A stretch of 64,000 nt of DNA, from positions 3,780,001-3,844,000 of the forward strand of contig NZ_CP126539.1 of NCBI RefSeq assembly GCF_030177755.1. Reading direction: 5' to 3'. The notes under the pieces were generated by a model. That model had not been told where the DNA came from and did no database searches. It saw only the letters and a list, made by a program, of their open reading frames with translations. Position 1 is the stretch's first letter. Every line of letters starts with the position of its first letter. Position numbers and translations under genes: made by a program. Origin of the DNA: Devosia sp. RR2S18. Its GTDB lineage: Bacteria > Pseudomonadota > Alphaproteobacteria > Rhizobiales > Devosiaceae. Shown here piece by piece: positions 18,618 to 27,483 of the stretch.

Positions 18618-19226
18618 ATGAAGAAATTTCTTTTGGCTTCCGTAGCCGCGATGACGCTCGTCTCCGGCTCAGCCGCATTCGCCCAGGATACCGGTGCTGC
18701 AGTTGGCGCCGGTGCTGGCGGCGCAACTGGCGCTGTCGTTGGCGGCCTCCTCGGTGGCCCGATCGGTGCGGTGATCGGCGGCTTTGCCGGCGCAACCATC
18801 GGCGCTGAAGCAGGCGTCGAGGCCACCAGCGTGGAATATGTGACTGCCAACCCGGTCGAGCCCATCTATCTCGACGGCCAGGTCAATGTCGGCTACTCGG
18901 TTCCCGCCGATGTCACCATCCACCCCATCCAGGGCGATGAGCGCTATGGCTATCTCTACGCCAATGACCGCGTGTGGATCGCCGACCTTGAGACCCGCGC
19001 CCTGGTGCAGTCGCCCGGCTATCTCGTGCCGCAAGCTTCGGCCGAATATGTCCAGGCCAATCCGGTGGATCCCTTCCAGGCTGAAGGCGATGTCGTGGTC
19101 GGCTATGTGCTGCCTGAAGGCGCCCAGCTGAACGCGGTGCCGGATTCCAGCTACTCCTACGTCTATATCAATGACCGCCCGGCACTGGTCGACCCGAACA
19201 CCCGCGCGGTGATCTGGATCAACTAA
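18618..19226 (+). CDS. DUF1236 repeat protein with glycine zipper
   Basis: 202 residues. Signal peptide MKKFLLASVAAMTLVSGSAAFAQ, then a glycine-zipper segment 'GAVVGGLLGGPIGAVIGGFA' (residues ~42-61) that may insert in a membrane, then two DUF1236 units: 'EYVTANPVEPIYLDGQVNVG' and 'EYVQANPVDPFQAEGDVVVG', each followed by a strand pair with Y-x-Y and N-D-R. Exported envelope protein, frequent in Hyphomicrobiales; function unknown. Terminated by the hairpin at 19249. Confidence 0.85.
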   Translation: MKKFLLASVAAMTLVSGSAAFAQDTGAAVGAGAGGATGAVVGGLLGGPIGAVIGGFAGATIGAEAGVEATSVEYVTANPVEPIYLDGQVNVGYSVPADVTIHPIQGDERYGYLYANDRVWIADLETRALVQSPGYLVPQASAEYVQANPVDPFQAEGDVVVGYVLPEGAQLNAVPDSSYSYVYINDRPALVDPNTRAVIWIN

Positions 19227-19248
19227 TCGGCTGCTTGCACACTCTTTG

Positions 19249-19280
19249 CCTCCGTCGCTACAACAGCGGCGGAGGTTTTT
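19249..19280 (+). terminator. Terminator after DUF1236 gene, overlapping the next gene's ribosome site
   Basis: Stem CCTCCGTCGCT / AGCGGCGGAGG (one G-T pair), 5-base loop, then TTTTT. The 3' arm holds GGAGG (19271-19275), six bases before the ATG at 19282, so the same element ends one transcript and could hide the ribosome site of the SelW-like gene. Confidence 0.75.
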
Positions 19281-19281
19281 C

Positions 19282-19575
19282 ATGTCCAAGCCCGCGATCA
19301 CCATCACCTATTGCACGCAGTGCAGCTGGCTCTTGCGGTCGGCCTGGATGGCTTCCGAACTGCTCTCCACCTTCAGCATCGAACTGGGAGGGGTGACGCT
19401 GGTGCCGGGGACCGGCGGCATCTTCGAGATCACGCTCGATGGCGAACTCGTTTGGGAGCGCAAGCGCGATGGCGGCTTCCCCGACGTCAAGCAACTCAAG
19501 CAATTGGTGCGCGACCGCATCGACCCAGATCGCGATCTGGGGCACATCGACCGCACGCCAACAAAATCCGATTGA
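19282..19575 (+). CDS. SelT/SelW/SelH-family thioredoxin-like protein
   Basis: 97 residues. The family's redox motif CxxC stands near the N-terminus ([12 protein letters not shown], Cys 11 and 14, with Cys in the place of selenocysteine), then '[19 protein letters not shown]' and '[17 protein letters not shown]'. Fold of the Rdx family; proposed to be a thiol-redox protein, substrate unknown. The start is fixed by the family N-terminus and by GGAGG in the preceding hairpin. Confidence 0.88.
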   Translation: MSKPAITITYCTQCSWLLRSAWMASELLSTFSIELGGVTLVPGTGGIFEITLDGELVWERKRDGGFPDVKQLKQLVRDRIDPDRDLGHIDRTPTKSD

Positions 19576-19639
19576 GGCGGCGCCCCTCTGGCGGCTAAGG
19601 TCGTCGGTGCAATCGTATTTGTCGGGAGCCAGCCGCGTC

Positions 19640-20437
19640 ATGAATTTTCTTCTCGCCCCCTTCTCCGTTTCCCTGCTCGTGCTCGTCACTGCGCTGCCTG
19701 CCGGCGCGCAGGACTTACCCGATCTGGATGGCCGCACCATCCGTGCCGTTACCGAGAACGCCTATTACCCGCTCAACTTCGCCGATCCGGCGACAGGGGG
19801 AGGTATCGGGCTCGAGTATGATGTCATCAACGAGATCGCCGACCGCCTCAACGCGGAGGTCGAGTGGGACCTTTCGGCTTGGGACGTGATGATCGAAGCG
19901 GTCCGCACCGGGCAGTTCGATATCGGCGCCGATGGGATCACCATTACCGAGGAGCGCGAGGAGCAGATCGACTTTACCGATCCCTTCATCACGGTTGAGC
20001 AGTATTTCCTTGTGCGTGCCGACGAGGATCGTTTCACCGACGCCGAGAGCTTCGCTGCCAATGAGGAACTGCTGTTCGGCGCTCAGGCCGGCACCTCCTC
20101 CTTCTATACGGCCATCTATGACGTGCTGGACGGGGATGAAGCCAATCCGCGTGTTAAGGTCTTCGACAGCTTTGGCGCCGCAGTGCAGGCGGTCAAAGCC
20201 GGCGACGTCGATGCGGTGATTGCCGACCAGGCTGCGTCCACCGGCTATATCGGCGCCGATCCGGGCGCGTTCCAACAGGTAGGCGAGCCGATCAAGGCCG
20301 ATCCGCTCGGCTTCATCCTCACCCCCGGCTCGGACCTTGTGGAGCCCTTCAACGCCGCGCTCGCAGAGATGCAAGCCGACGGGACACTGGACGCGCTCAT
20401 CGACAAATGGTTCTTCGAGTACGGCTCGGCCGAGTAG
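19640..20437 (+). CDS. Polar amino-acid-type ABC transporter substrate-binding protein
   Basis: 265 residues from ATG 19640. Signal peptide to PAGAQ (~residue 24). SBP_bac_3 fold: '[17 protein letters not shown]', '[15 protein letters not shown]', '[20 protein letters not shown]', the ligand-pocket region '[10 protein letters not shown]' and '[13 protein letters not shown]'. Acidic surface typical of periplasmic binders. Paired with the permease 38 bases downstream; ligand probably an amino acid. Confidence 0.9.
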   Translation: MNFLLAPFSVSLLVLVTALPAGAQDLPDLDGRTIRAVTENAYYPLNFADPATGGGIGLEYDVINEIADRLNAEVEWDLSAWDVMIEAVRTGQFDIGADGITITEEREEQIDFTDPFITVEQYFLVRADEDRFTDAESFAANEELLFGAQAGTSSFYTAIYDVLDGDEANPRVKVFDSFGAAVQAVKAGDVDAVIADQAASTGYIGADPGAFQQVGEPIKADPLGFILTPGSDLVEPFNAALAEMQADGTLDALIDKWFFEYGSAE

Positions 20438-20475
20438 GATAGATCTGGGGCCGGCACCTTCCCGGCCCCTCGCCC

Positions 20476-21273
20476 ATGCCTCAACCCCAACCAACTCGCT
20501 CGCTGGCCCGCTTTCCCTGGTGGCTGCTGGCCATCGCGCTGATCGGCATCGTCCTGCTCTGGTCAGCCATCACCGACGCGGCCTATGCGCAGATCTTTGC
20601 AACACTGGCACGGGGCGTCGGCACGACGCTGTGGGTCACCATGGTGGCCTTTACTCTCGCAACGCTCTTGGGTCTCGTCGTGGCGCTGGCCCGAACGGCA
20701 ACCAATCCGGTCCTGCGGCAGGTCGCGACTTTCTATATCGAGGTCATCCGCGGCATTCCGATCCTGGTTGCCCTCTTCTACGTCGCCTTTGTCGGGGCGC
20801 CAGCCATGGTCGGCGCGGCCAATTGGGTGCTCGAGCCCTTCGGCGCCAGCATCACCGTGCGGCAGTTCGACTTTGCCTGGCGCGCGATCGTGGCGCTCAC
20901 CGTCTGCTACTCGGCTTTTATCGCCGAGATCTTTCGCGCCGGCATCGAAGCGGTTGACCGTGGACAGATCGAGGCGGCACGCGCTCTGGGCCTGTCACGC
21001 TGGAACACCTTCCGCTTCGTCACCGCGCCACAAGCACTGCGCACTATCCTGCCGCCGTTGGGGAACGACTTTGTCTCCATGGTCAAGGATTCCGCCCTGG
21101 TGTCTGCCCTTGGCGTCCAGGATATCACGCAGTTGGGCAAGGTCTATGCCTCGGGCACATTCCTGTTTTTCGAAACCTACAATGTCGTGGCGTTCCTTTA
21201 TCTCGCCATGACCATATCGCTGTCGCTGCTGATCCGGTTGTTGGAACAGCGGCTCAATCGCCGGCGCTTTTAA
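20476..21273 (+). CDS. Polar amino-acid ABC transporter permease (HisM/GlnP-like)
   Basis: 265 residues, five or six membrane segments starting at 'WWLLAIALIGIVLLWSAI'. The cytoplasmic EAA loop is 'EAARALGLSRWNTFRFVTAP' (residues ~170-189), which docks the ATPase. No ATP-binding subunit follows: the next gene is creA. The partner must be elsewhere or shared. Confidence 0.9.
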   Translation: MPQPQPTRSLARFPWWLLAIALIGIVLLWSAITDAAYAQIFATLARGVGTTLWVTMVAFTLATLLGLVVALARTATNPVLRQVATFYIEVIRGIPILVALFYVAFVGAPAMVGAANWVLEPFGASITVRQFDFAWRAIVALTVCYSAFIAEIFRAGIEAVDRGQIEAARALGLSRWNTFRFVTAPQALRTILPPLGNDFVSMVKDSALVSALGVQDITQLGKVYASGTFLFFETYNVVAFLYLAMTISLSLLIRLLEQRLNRRRF

Positions 21274-21336
21274 GCGGCGCCCTTGCTCCGGCCCCAACGC
21301 ACTCCCATGTGAGGCATGCCCTGAGAGGAGAATACC

Positions 21337-21846
21337 ATGAAGCGTCTCGCTACCCTTGCCGTTGCCGCCGTCGCCGCCATTGCGCTTGCAGCCTGCGGGG
21401 ACAGCCGCGAAGTGGGCAGCGTCGGCGTGGACTGGACTGGCAATGACATTGCCATCGATGCGGTGGCGGATGCCGAAGTGGATGGTGTGGTGTGTCACCT
21501 CGCCTATTTCAATCGCTCCTTCATCGATCGCCTCCAGCAGGGGAACTGGTTCGAAGACCCGTCCTACTCGGCGCTCGACTGTTCGGTGGTTGGTCCGGTC
21601 ACCATCGGCGATATTTCACTACGGGGTGGCGGCGAGGAAGTGTTCCGCGAAGGTCGCTCGCTCATCTGGAAGTCGCTGCGGGTGTCCCGCATCTATGACG
21701 CGCAGAACAACGCTCTCATCTACTTGGGCCATGCTCGCGAGATCCAGCAGGGCTCGGGCAAGATGAGCCTGTCGGTGATACCGCTCAACGGCGTCGATGT
21801 GACCTGGGTGAATGGGGCGCCGGACCTACCCGTAGCCGCAGAGTAG
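21337..21846 (+). CDS. creA: CreA family lipoprotein
   Basis: 169 residues. Lipobox-type end of the signal (IALAAC, Cys ~20), then the CreA pattern: 'EVGSVGVDWTGNDIAIDAVA', 'VDGVVCHLAYFNRSFI', 'DCSVVGPVTIGDI', 'REGRSLIWKSLRVSRIYDAQ' and 'NALIYLGHA'. Two Cys (VVCH, DCSV) as in E. coli CreA. Function of CreA is unknown. Good ribosome site GAGAGGAG. Confidence 0.88.
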   Translation: MKRLATLAVAAVAAIALAACGDSREVGSVGVDWTGNDIAIDAVADAEVDGVVCHLAYFNRSFIDRLQQGNWFEDPSYSALDCSVVGPVTIGDISLRGGGEEVFREGRSLIWKSLRVSRIYDAQNNALIYLGHAREIQQGSGKMSLSVIPLNGVDVTWVNGAPDLPVAAE

Positions 21847-22023
21847 AAAACCCTGAACAGCGCTGGTTTCCCTCGGCCTGCAGCGGGCGAGAACATGGTC
21901 GCGCGACTCCCCGTCGCTGCACAAATTTATTTCGGATTGAGCGACTTCAAAGCGCGTGGCGAGGTACGATATTCTCACTCACAGAAGTGGCACGTCCCTG
22001 GCGATGCAGAAGGAAGAGAGACT

Positions 22024-22659
22024 ATGGCTATTTTGATTGGCGACACCGCGCCCGACTTCACCCTCGAATCTACTGAGGGCACCATCCACTTCCATGACTA
22101 TGTCGAAGGGTCCTGGGCGGTTCTCTTCAGCCACCCCAAGAACTACACGCCGGTTTGCACGACCGAATTGGGTTATACCGCTAAGCTTAAGGACGAGTTT
22201 GCCAAGCGCGGCGTCAAGGTGCTGGGCCTTTCGGTCGACAAACTCGAGGATCATGCCGGCTGGGCCCGCGACATCGAAGAGACACAGGGTTCTGCACTCA
22301 ACTTCCCGCTGCTTGCCGATACTAACGGCGAGGTCGCGCGCAAATACGACATGATCCACCCCAATGCCGACAATACGCTGACGGTGCGTTCCCTCTTCGT
22401 CATTGGCCCCGACAAGAAGGTGAAGCTCAAGATCGAGTACCCGGCGTCTACCGGGCGCAATTTCGATGAAGTCATTCGGGTGATCGACTCGCTACAGCTG
22501 ACCGCGCAGCACCAGGTCGCCACACCCGCCAATTGGAAGAACGGCGAGGATGTGATCATCGTGCCGGCCGTTTCCAATGAACAAGCTAAGGCGAAGTATC
22601 CCGAAGGCTGGAAGGAACTGAAGCCCTATCTTCGCATTGTTCCGCAGCCCCGCGCGTAA
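22024..22659 (+). CDS. 1-Cys peroxiredoxin (Prx6 group)
   Basis: 211 residues. Peroxidatic Cys in 'PKNYTPVCTTELG' (Cys ~47); C-terminal extension 'ATPANWKNGEDVIIVP' and 'YPEGWKELKPYLRIVPQP' defines the Prx6/1-Cys group. Reduces H2O2 and alkyl hydroperoxides in the cytosol. Start ATG 22024 gives the family N-terminus MAILIGDTAPDF; upstream frame to 21895 is not part of the family. Single gene ended by the hairpin at 22691. Confidence 0.93.
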   Translation: MAILIGDTAPDFTLESTEGTIHFHDYVEGSWAVLFSHPKNYTPVCTTELGYTAKLKDEFAKRGVKVLGLSVDKLEDHAGWARDIEETQGSALNFPLLADTNGEVARKYDMIHPNADNTLTVRSLFVIGPDKKVKLKIEYPASTGRNFDEVIRVIDSLQLTAQHQVATPANWKNGEDVIIVPAVSNEQAKAKYPEGWKELKPYLRIVPQPRA

Positions 22660-22690
22660 CGACGCGCACTCGTTTTCTCCCTGACAAACT

Positions 22691-22718
22691 GGCGGCAGGC
22701 AACTGCCGCCTTTTCTTT
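22691..22718 (+). terminator. Rho-independent terminator after peroxiredoxin
   Basis: GGCGGCAG GCAA CTGCCGCC, perfect 8-bp stem with a tetraloop, followed by TTTTCTTT. Confidence 0.9.
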
Positions 22719-22760
22719 GTCCAGTGCTCGCCGCGGGGGATCATTGCGCTTTCCTGGTTG

Positions 22761-22806
22761 CCAAGCCCCACCCTTTGCCCGCTACATAGGCAGTGGGGAA
22801 GCTTGG
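22761..22806 (+). promoter_or_regulatory. Hairpin in the leader of the BMP transporter operon
   Basis: CCAAG+CCCCAC pairs with GTGGGG+AAG bulge+CTTGG, 30 bases before the substrate-binding gene. Could be a leader regulatory fold or an mRNA stabiliser; not a riboswitch class I recognise. Confidence 0.35.
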
Positions 22807-22835
22807 GCGTTTTCTGGACAAATCGGGGAAGCAAA

Positions 22836-23831
22836 ATGCAAAGACATCTGAAACTCGGTAGGCGGTCACTCTTGGCAGCGCTGGCGCTGGGTACCGCGCT
22901 TGTTGCGGCGGGTCCGGCCTGGGCACAAGACGCGCTAAAGGTTGCGGCCATCTGGACCGTACCGGTCGAGCAGCAATGGGCGAGCCGCCTGCACAATGCC
23001 CTCGTTGCGGCAGAAGAACGCGGCGAGATCGACTATGTGTTCTCCGAGAACATCTCCAATACCGACTATGAGCGCGTGATGCGTGAATATGCCGAACAGG
23101 GCGTCGAGCTCATGGTCGGAGAGGCATTCGGCGTGGAGCGGCCCGCACGTGCGGTGGCGGCAGACTATCCGGAGATAGACTTCCTGATGGGCTCGTCACT
23201 GCCGCCCGCCGAGCCGAACTTCGCGACCTTTGACAATTTCATCCATGAGCCGAGCTATCTCTCGGGCATGATCGCCGGCATGAACACCGAGACCAACGTC
23301 GTCGGCATGGTGGGCGGCTACGCCATTCCCGAAGTGAACCGGCTAATGAACGCTTTCATGGAAGGCGCGCTGTCGGTAAACCCCGACGTGCGGTTCTCCG
23401 TGAGCTTCATAAACTCCTGGTATGACCCGCCCAAGGCTAAGGAAGCGGCCTTCGCCATGATCGATGCGGGCGCTGACATCCTCTATGCCGAGCGCTTCGG
23501 TGTGTCCGACGCGGCCAAGGAACGCGGCGTCCTGGCCATTGGCAACGTCATCGACACGGCAGCCGACTATCCCGGCACGATTTTGGCGAGCGCCCTCTGG
23601 CATGGCGAGCCGATGATCGACATGGCCATTGCCGATGTGAAGGCTGATACGTTCACGGCTTCGGACTATGGCATCTATGCCTTCATGGAGCATGGCGGCT
23701 CGAGCCTTGTTTTCGATGCCGAACTTGCGGGCGAAGAAGCCATTGCCGCAGTGCAGGCGCGCCAGGACGAGATCCTCTCGGGTGCCTTTACGGTCGAGAT
23801 CGACGACGCCGAGCCAGCCTCCAATATGTAA
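22836..23831 (+). CDS. BMP-family ABC transporter substrate-binding protein (nucleoside/base type)
   Basis: 331 residues; start ATG 22836 with CGGGGAAG before it. Signal sequence with a twin-arginine-like GRRSLLAAL, cleaved near AWAQ (~residue 31). BMP/PnrA fold: 'LKVAAIWTVPVEQQWASRLH', 'ELMVGEAFGVERPARAVA', 'NFIHEPSYLSGMIAGMNTET', 'VGMVGGYAIPEVNRLMNAFM'. First gene of an importer operon (22836-28770) that ends in a deaminase, which points to a nucleobase or nucleoside ligand. Confidence 0.92.
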   Translation: MQRHLKLGRRSLLAALALGTALVAAGPAWAQDALKVAAIWTVPVEQQWASRLHNALVAAEERGEIDYVFSENISNTDYERVMREYAEQGVELMVGEAFGVERPARAVAADYPEIDFLMGSSLPPAEPNFATFDNFIHEPSYLSGMIAGMNTETNVVGMVGGYAIPEVNRLMNAFMEGALSVNPDVRFSVSFINSWYDPPKAKEAAFAMIDAGADILYAERFGVSDAAKERGVLAIGNVIDTAADYPGTILASALWHGEPMIDMAIADVKADTFTASDYGIYAFMEHGGSSLVFDAELAGEEAIAAVQARQDEILSGAFTVEIDDAEPASNM

Positions 23832-23881
23832 ACGACAGCGCCGCGGCCTCCGGGGCGCGGCACTTCTACCCCGGGGGCACT

Positions 23882-25435
23882 ATGCCTGACCATGACAGCG
23901 GCATCGTGCTCTCGCTCGAGGGCATCACCAAGCGCTTCCGCGCTCTGCTGGCCAATGACAGCCTCGACCTCGAGCTTCGCCGGGGTGAAATCCTCGCCCT
24001 TCTGGGCGAGAATGGTGCCGGCAAGACGACCCTGATGAACATTCTCTTCGGCCATTATGTGCAGGACGAGGGCTCGGTGCGGGTCGCGACGGACGAGGGG
24101 TTGGTGTCGCTGCCCCCCGGCTCTCCCGGCGCGGCATTAGCTGCAGGCGTCGGCATGGTGCACCAGCATTTCGCCCTGGCCGAGAACCTGACCGGCCTCG
24201 AGAATATTCGCTTGGGGACCGAACCCATCCTCAAACTTGGCACCGGCGGCGCCGCAGCGCGGCGCAAGGTGGAGCGGATCATTGCCGAGAGCGGTCTGGA
24301 GGTCGACCTTGACTGCCGCGTGGCCGCGCTCACCGTCGGCGAGAAACAGCGCGTCGAAATCCTCAAGGCGCTTTATCGCGACGTTCGCGTCCTGATCCTG
24401 GATGAACCGACGGCGGTGCTGACGCCACAGGAGGCCGAGGGTCTTTTCGTTATCCTCCGCCGCCTTGCAGCAAATGGGCTGGGCGTCATCTTCATCTCCC
24501 ACAAGCTGGGCGAAGTCCTCGCCGTGTCGCACCGCATCCTCGTGTTGCGCGGCGGCCGCAAGGCGGGCGAACTCAAGACCGCGAACGCAGACCGGCGAGC
24601 CATCGCCGATCTTATGGTGGGCAAAGCCGTTGCGGAGGTGACGCGCACGTCCTCGACGCCGGCCGAACCCTTGCTGATGTTCGAGCGCGTTGGGCTGCGA
24701 CATGGCTCCGTGCGCCTGCAGGATGTCAGCTTTTCCCTGCACGCCGGCGAAATAGTTGGCCTTGCCGGCGTTTCTGGCAATGGGCAGGCGGCCATTGCCG
24801 CGCTGATTTCGGGGCTCGCCGTGCCCGAGAGCGGTACTCTCCGTCTCTATGGCGATCCCGTGCGCAAAGCCGACCCTCGCGCGCTTGTCGCTGCTGGGGT
24901 CGCCCGTATGCCGGAGGATCGTCAGCATGATGGCGTGGTCGGTACCATGAGCGTCGCCGATAACATCGCCATCGAGGAAGTGCGCTCCCGATCATTCGCC
25001 CGCGCCGGAATGCTCGATCAAAAAGCCATGCGCCAGCGAGCTGAGGCGGCCATAGCCGCCTACGACATCCGCTGTCCCGGCCCTGATGCCGAAGCCCGCC
25101 TGCTCTCGGGTGGCAATGTGCAAAAGCTCATCCTCGCCCGCGTCCTCGAGCGGAGCCCCCGCGTCATCCTCGCCAATCAGCCGACCCGCGGCCTGGATGT
25201 CGGCGCGCAATCAGAAGTGCACCGCCGCATCATTGCCGCCCGGGATCGCGGCGCCGCCGTTCTCGTGATCTCGGAAGACCTTGACGAACTCTTTGCGCTT
25301 GCTGACCGCTTCCTCGTCATTCATGCCGGTGAAGTGAGCGACGCTGGTCCCTCGGAGCAGCTCGACCGAGGTTCCATCGGCCTTATGATGGCTGGGCAAC
25401 ACCGCGCACTACACATCAAGGCCGCTTCCGCATGA
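23882..25435 (+). CDS. BMP-type ABC transporter ATP-binding protein, two ABC domains
   Basis: 517 residues. First domain: Walker A 'LGENGAGKTTLM' (~41-52), signature-like 'LTVGEKQRVEI', Walker B 'VLILDEPTA'. Second domain: a degenerate A loop 'GVSGNGQAAI' and 'LLSGGNVQKLILARVL' with 'ILANQPTRGLD', where the usual Asp of Walker B is replaced by Ala-Asn. One active and one degenerate ATP site is usual for RbsA/YufO-like proteins. Its stop overlaps the next start by 4 bases. Confidence 0.93.
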   Translation: MPDHDSGIVLSLEGITKRFRALLANDSLDLELRRGEILALLGENGAGKTTLMNILFGHYVQDEGSVRVATDEGLVSLPPGSPGAALAAGVGMVHQHFALAENLTGLENIRLGTEPILKLGTGGAAARRKVERIIAESGLEVDLDCRVAALTVGEKQRVEILKALYRDVRVLILDEPTAVLTPQEAEGLFVILRRLAANGLGVIFISHKLGEVLAVSHRILVLRGGRKAGELKTANADRRAIADLMVGKAVAEVTRTSSTPAEPLLMFERVGLRHGSVRLQDVSFSLHAGEIVGLAGVSGNGQAAIAALISGLAVPESGTLRLYGDPVRKADPRALVAAGVARMPEDRQHDGVVGTMSVADNIAIEEVRSRSFARAGMLDQKAMRQRAEAAIAAYDIRCPGPDAEARLLSGGNVQKLILARVLERSPRVILANQPTRGLDVGAQSEVHRRIIAARDRGAAVLVISEDLDELFALADRFLVIHAGEVSDAGPSEQLDRGSIGLMMAGQHRALHIKAASA

Positions 25436-26514
25436 GTCTTCGCCTTGAGCCTCGTACCGGCGCCACGCTGGGCCTCAAACTCGCCGTTTCCATCCTTGCA
25501 GCCTTGGCAGCCCTGCTGCTGGTGGCCCTACCGGTCCTGCTGGCAGGCGGATCGCCGCTCGCATCCTATGGGCTGATCGTGCAGGGCGCCTTCGGCTCGC
25601 TCTTTGCGCTCTCCGAAACACTGACCCGGGCCACCCCGCTGATCCTCACCGGCCTCGGCGCCGCAATTGCGTTCCGCGCGCGGCTCTGGAACATCGGGCT
25701 CGAAGGCCAGCTCTATATCGGCGCCCTTGCCGCCGTACTGGTGGGCAGCGGCATATTTCAGCTCCCGCCCCTGTTGCTTATTCCCCTCGTCATGCTTGCG
25801 GGCTTCCTTGCCGGCGGATGCACCATGGTCGTTCCGGCCATTCTCAAGCAGCGTTTCGGCGCGGACGAGGTGGTGATTACGCTCCTCCTCAACTTCGTGG
25901 TCATACTCCTCGTCCAGATGCTGGTTGAAGGTCCGCTCAAGGATCCGCTCTCCATGGGGTGGCCGCAATCGGTACCCATCGACCCGGCCGCCGAGTTCCC
26001 CGCGCTCTTCCCACGCCTGCGCACCCATATGGGGCTGCTGGTTGGTATCGCCGCCGCGCTTGCGCTCTGGTTCGTCGTACGCAAGACGGTGCTGGGTTTT
26101 GAAATCCGCGCCGTGGGCGAAAACAAGGCCGCCGCCCGGTTTGCCGGCATTCCGGTCGACGGCACCATGCTCAAGGTGGCGCTAATTTCAGGCGGACTTG
26201 CCGGTCTCGCCGGCGTCGGGGAAGTTGCGGGCGTCAAAGGCTATCTCTCCGCCGACCTGTCGCCGGGCTATGGCTACTCGGGCATCGTGGTCGCCATGCT
26301 CGCGGGCCTTTCTCCCATCGGCACCGTCTTTGCCGCCATCTTCGTGGCCGCGGTATTTGTGGGTGCAGACTCGATGAGCCGCGCCACCGGCATTTCCAAC
26401 TACCTCGCAGATCTCGTCGTCGCGCTGTCACTGCTCTGCGTGCTGGTCGGAGGCTTTTTCCTCCGCTTCCGCATCCACTGGGAGCGCTCTGCTCCCGCGT
26501 CGGCTGGAGAGTAG
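25432..26514 (+). CDS. BMP-type ABC transporter permease 1
   Basis: 360 residues, about nine membrane segments. BPD_transp_2 family: 'FRARLWNIGLEGQLYIGALA', 'EIRAVGENKAAARFAGIPVD', 'SPGYGYSGIVVAMLAGLSPI'. Pairs with permease 2 to form the channel for the nucleoside/base importer. Overlaps the ATPase gene (ATGA). Confidence 0.92.
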   Translation: MSLRLEPRTGATLGLKLAVSILAALAALLLVALPVLLAGGSPLASYGLIVQGAFGSLFALSETLTRATPLILTGLGAAIAFRARLWNIGLEGQLYIGALAAVLVGSGIFQLPPLLLIPLVMLAGFLAGGCTMVVPAILKQRFGADEVVITLLLNFVVILLVQMLVEGPLKDPLSMGWPQSVPIDPAAEFPALFPRLRTHMGLLVGIAAALALWFVVRKTVLGFEIRAVGENKAAARFAGIPVDGTMLKVALISGGLAGLAGVGEVAGVKGYLSADLSPGYGYSGIVVAMLAGLSPIGTVFAAIFVAAVFVGADSMSRATGISNYLADLVVALSLLCVLVGGFFLRFRIHWERSAPASAGE

Positions 26515-26518
26515 CGCC

Positions 26519-27463
26519 ATGGAAATCATCGATATCCTCCTCTCCCCCAATTTCTGGGCCGCTGCCATCCGGATTGCAACGCCGCTGATCTTTGGCGTTC
26601 TGGGGGCCCTCCTTTGCGAGCGCGCCGGCGTGCTCAACCTCGGTATCGAGGGCATCTTCGTCGCTGGCGCGATGGCCGGCTGGTTCGCCGTCTACCTTGG
26701 CCTCGGTCTCTGGACGGGCGTTCTTGTTGCTGCAGCGGTAGGGGGAATGTTCGGCCTCCTCCACGCCGTCCTAACCGTTATCCTGGGCTTGTCACAGCAC
26801 GTCTCGGGCATCGGCATTACCCTCCTGGCCACATCGCTGAGCTATTTCACCTATCGCACAGCCCTGCCCAGCGTCAGCACGCCGCCGCGCATCACGGCAT
26901 TTCAGCCCCTTGCCATTCCCGGCCTTTCCGATCTGCCCTTTATCGGTCCGGCCCTCTTCCAGCAGACGCCCATGACCATGCTGTCGCTGGTCTGCGTGGG
27001 GCTTGTTGCCCTGGTACTCTACCGCACGCCCCTTGGCCTCGCTATTCGCGCGGTGGGCGACAACCCGGCCGCCGTCGAGGCGCAGGGGCTGTCCGTGCGC
27101 GGACTGCGCATCGGGGCGGTGGTCGCCGGCTCTGCCCTCATGGGGTTGGGCGGCGCCTTTCTCACCATGTCTGCTTTTGATGCGTTCTTTTTCGGCATGG
27201 TCAATGGCCGCGGCTGGATCTGCATTGCGCTGGTGGTCTTTGCCTCCTGGCAGCCGGGCAAGGCTCTCTTGGGCGCCCTCCTCTTTGGCGCCTTCGATGC
27301 CTTCCAAATCCGCCTTCAGGCGCAGATCGGGCAGGTGGTGCCGGGTCAGGTTTTCCTGATGCTGCCCTATCTGCTTTCCATCGCCGCGCTGGTTCTGGTC
27401 GCCCGCCGGGCCGACTATCCCCGCGCGCTCCTGCAGCCCTGGTTCAAGGGCCAGCGTCACTGA
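26519..27463 (+). CDS. BMP-type ABC transporter permease 2
   Basis: 314 residues, membrane protein of the same family: 'CERAGVLNLGIEGIFVAGAM', 'AIRAVGDNPAAVEAQGLSVR', 'FGMVNGRGWICIALVVFASW'. Starts 4 bases after the stop of permease 1, so tightly coupled. Confidence 0.92.
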   Translation: MEIIDILLSPNFWAAAIRIATPLIFGVLGALLCERAGVLNLGIEGIFVAGAMAGWFAVYLGLGLWTGVLVAAAVGGMFGLLHAVLTVILGLSQHVSGIGITLLATSLSYFTYRTALPSVSTPPRITAFQPLAIPGLSDLPFIGPALFQQTPMTMLSLVCVGLVALVLYRTPLGLAIRAVGDNPAAVEAQGLSVRGLRIGAVVAGSALMGLGGAFLTMSAFDAFFFGMVNGRGWICIALVVFASWQPGKALLGALLFGAFDAFQIRLQAQIGQVVPGQVFLMLPYLLSIAALVLVARRADYPRALLQPWFKGQRH

Positions 27464-27483
27464 CAAAGCCGAGGTAACCCCCC

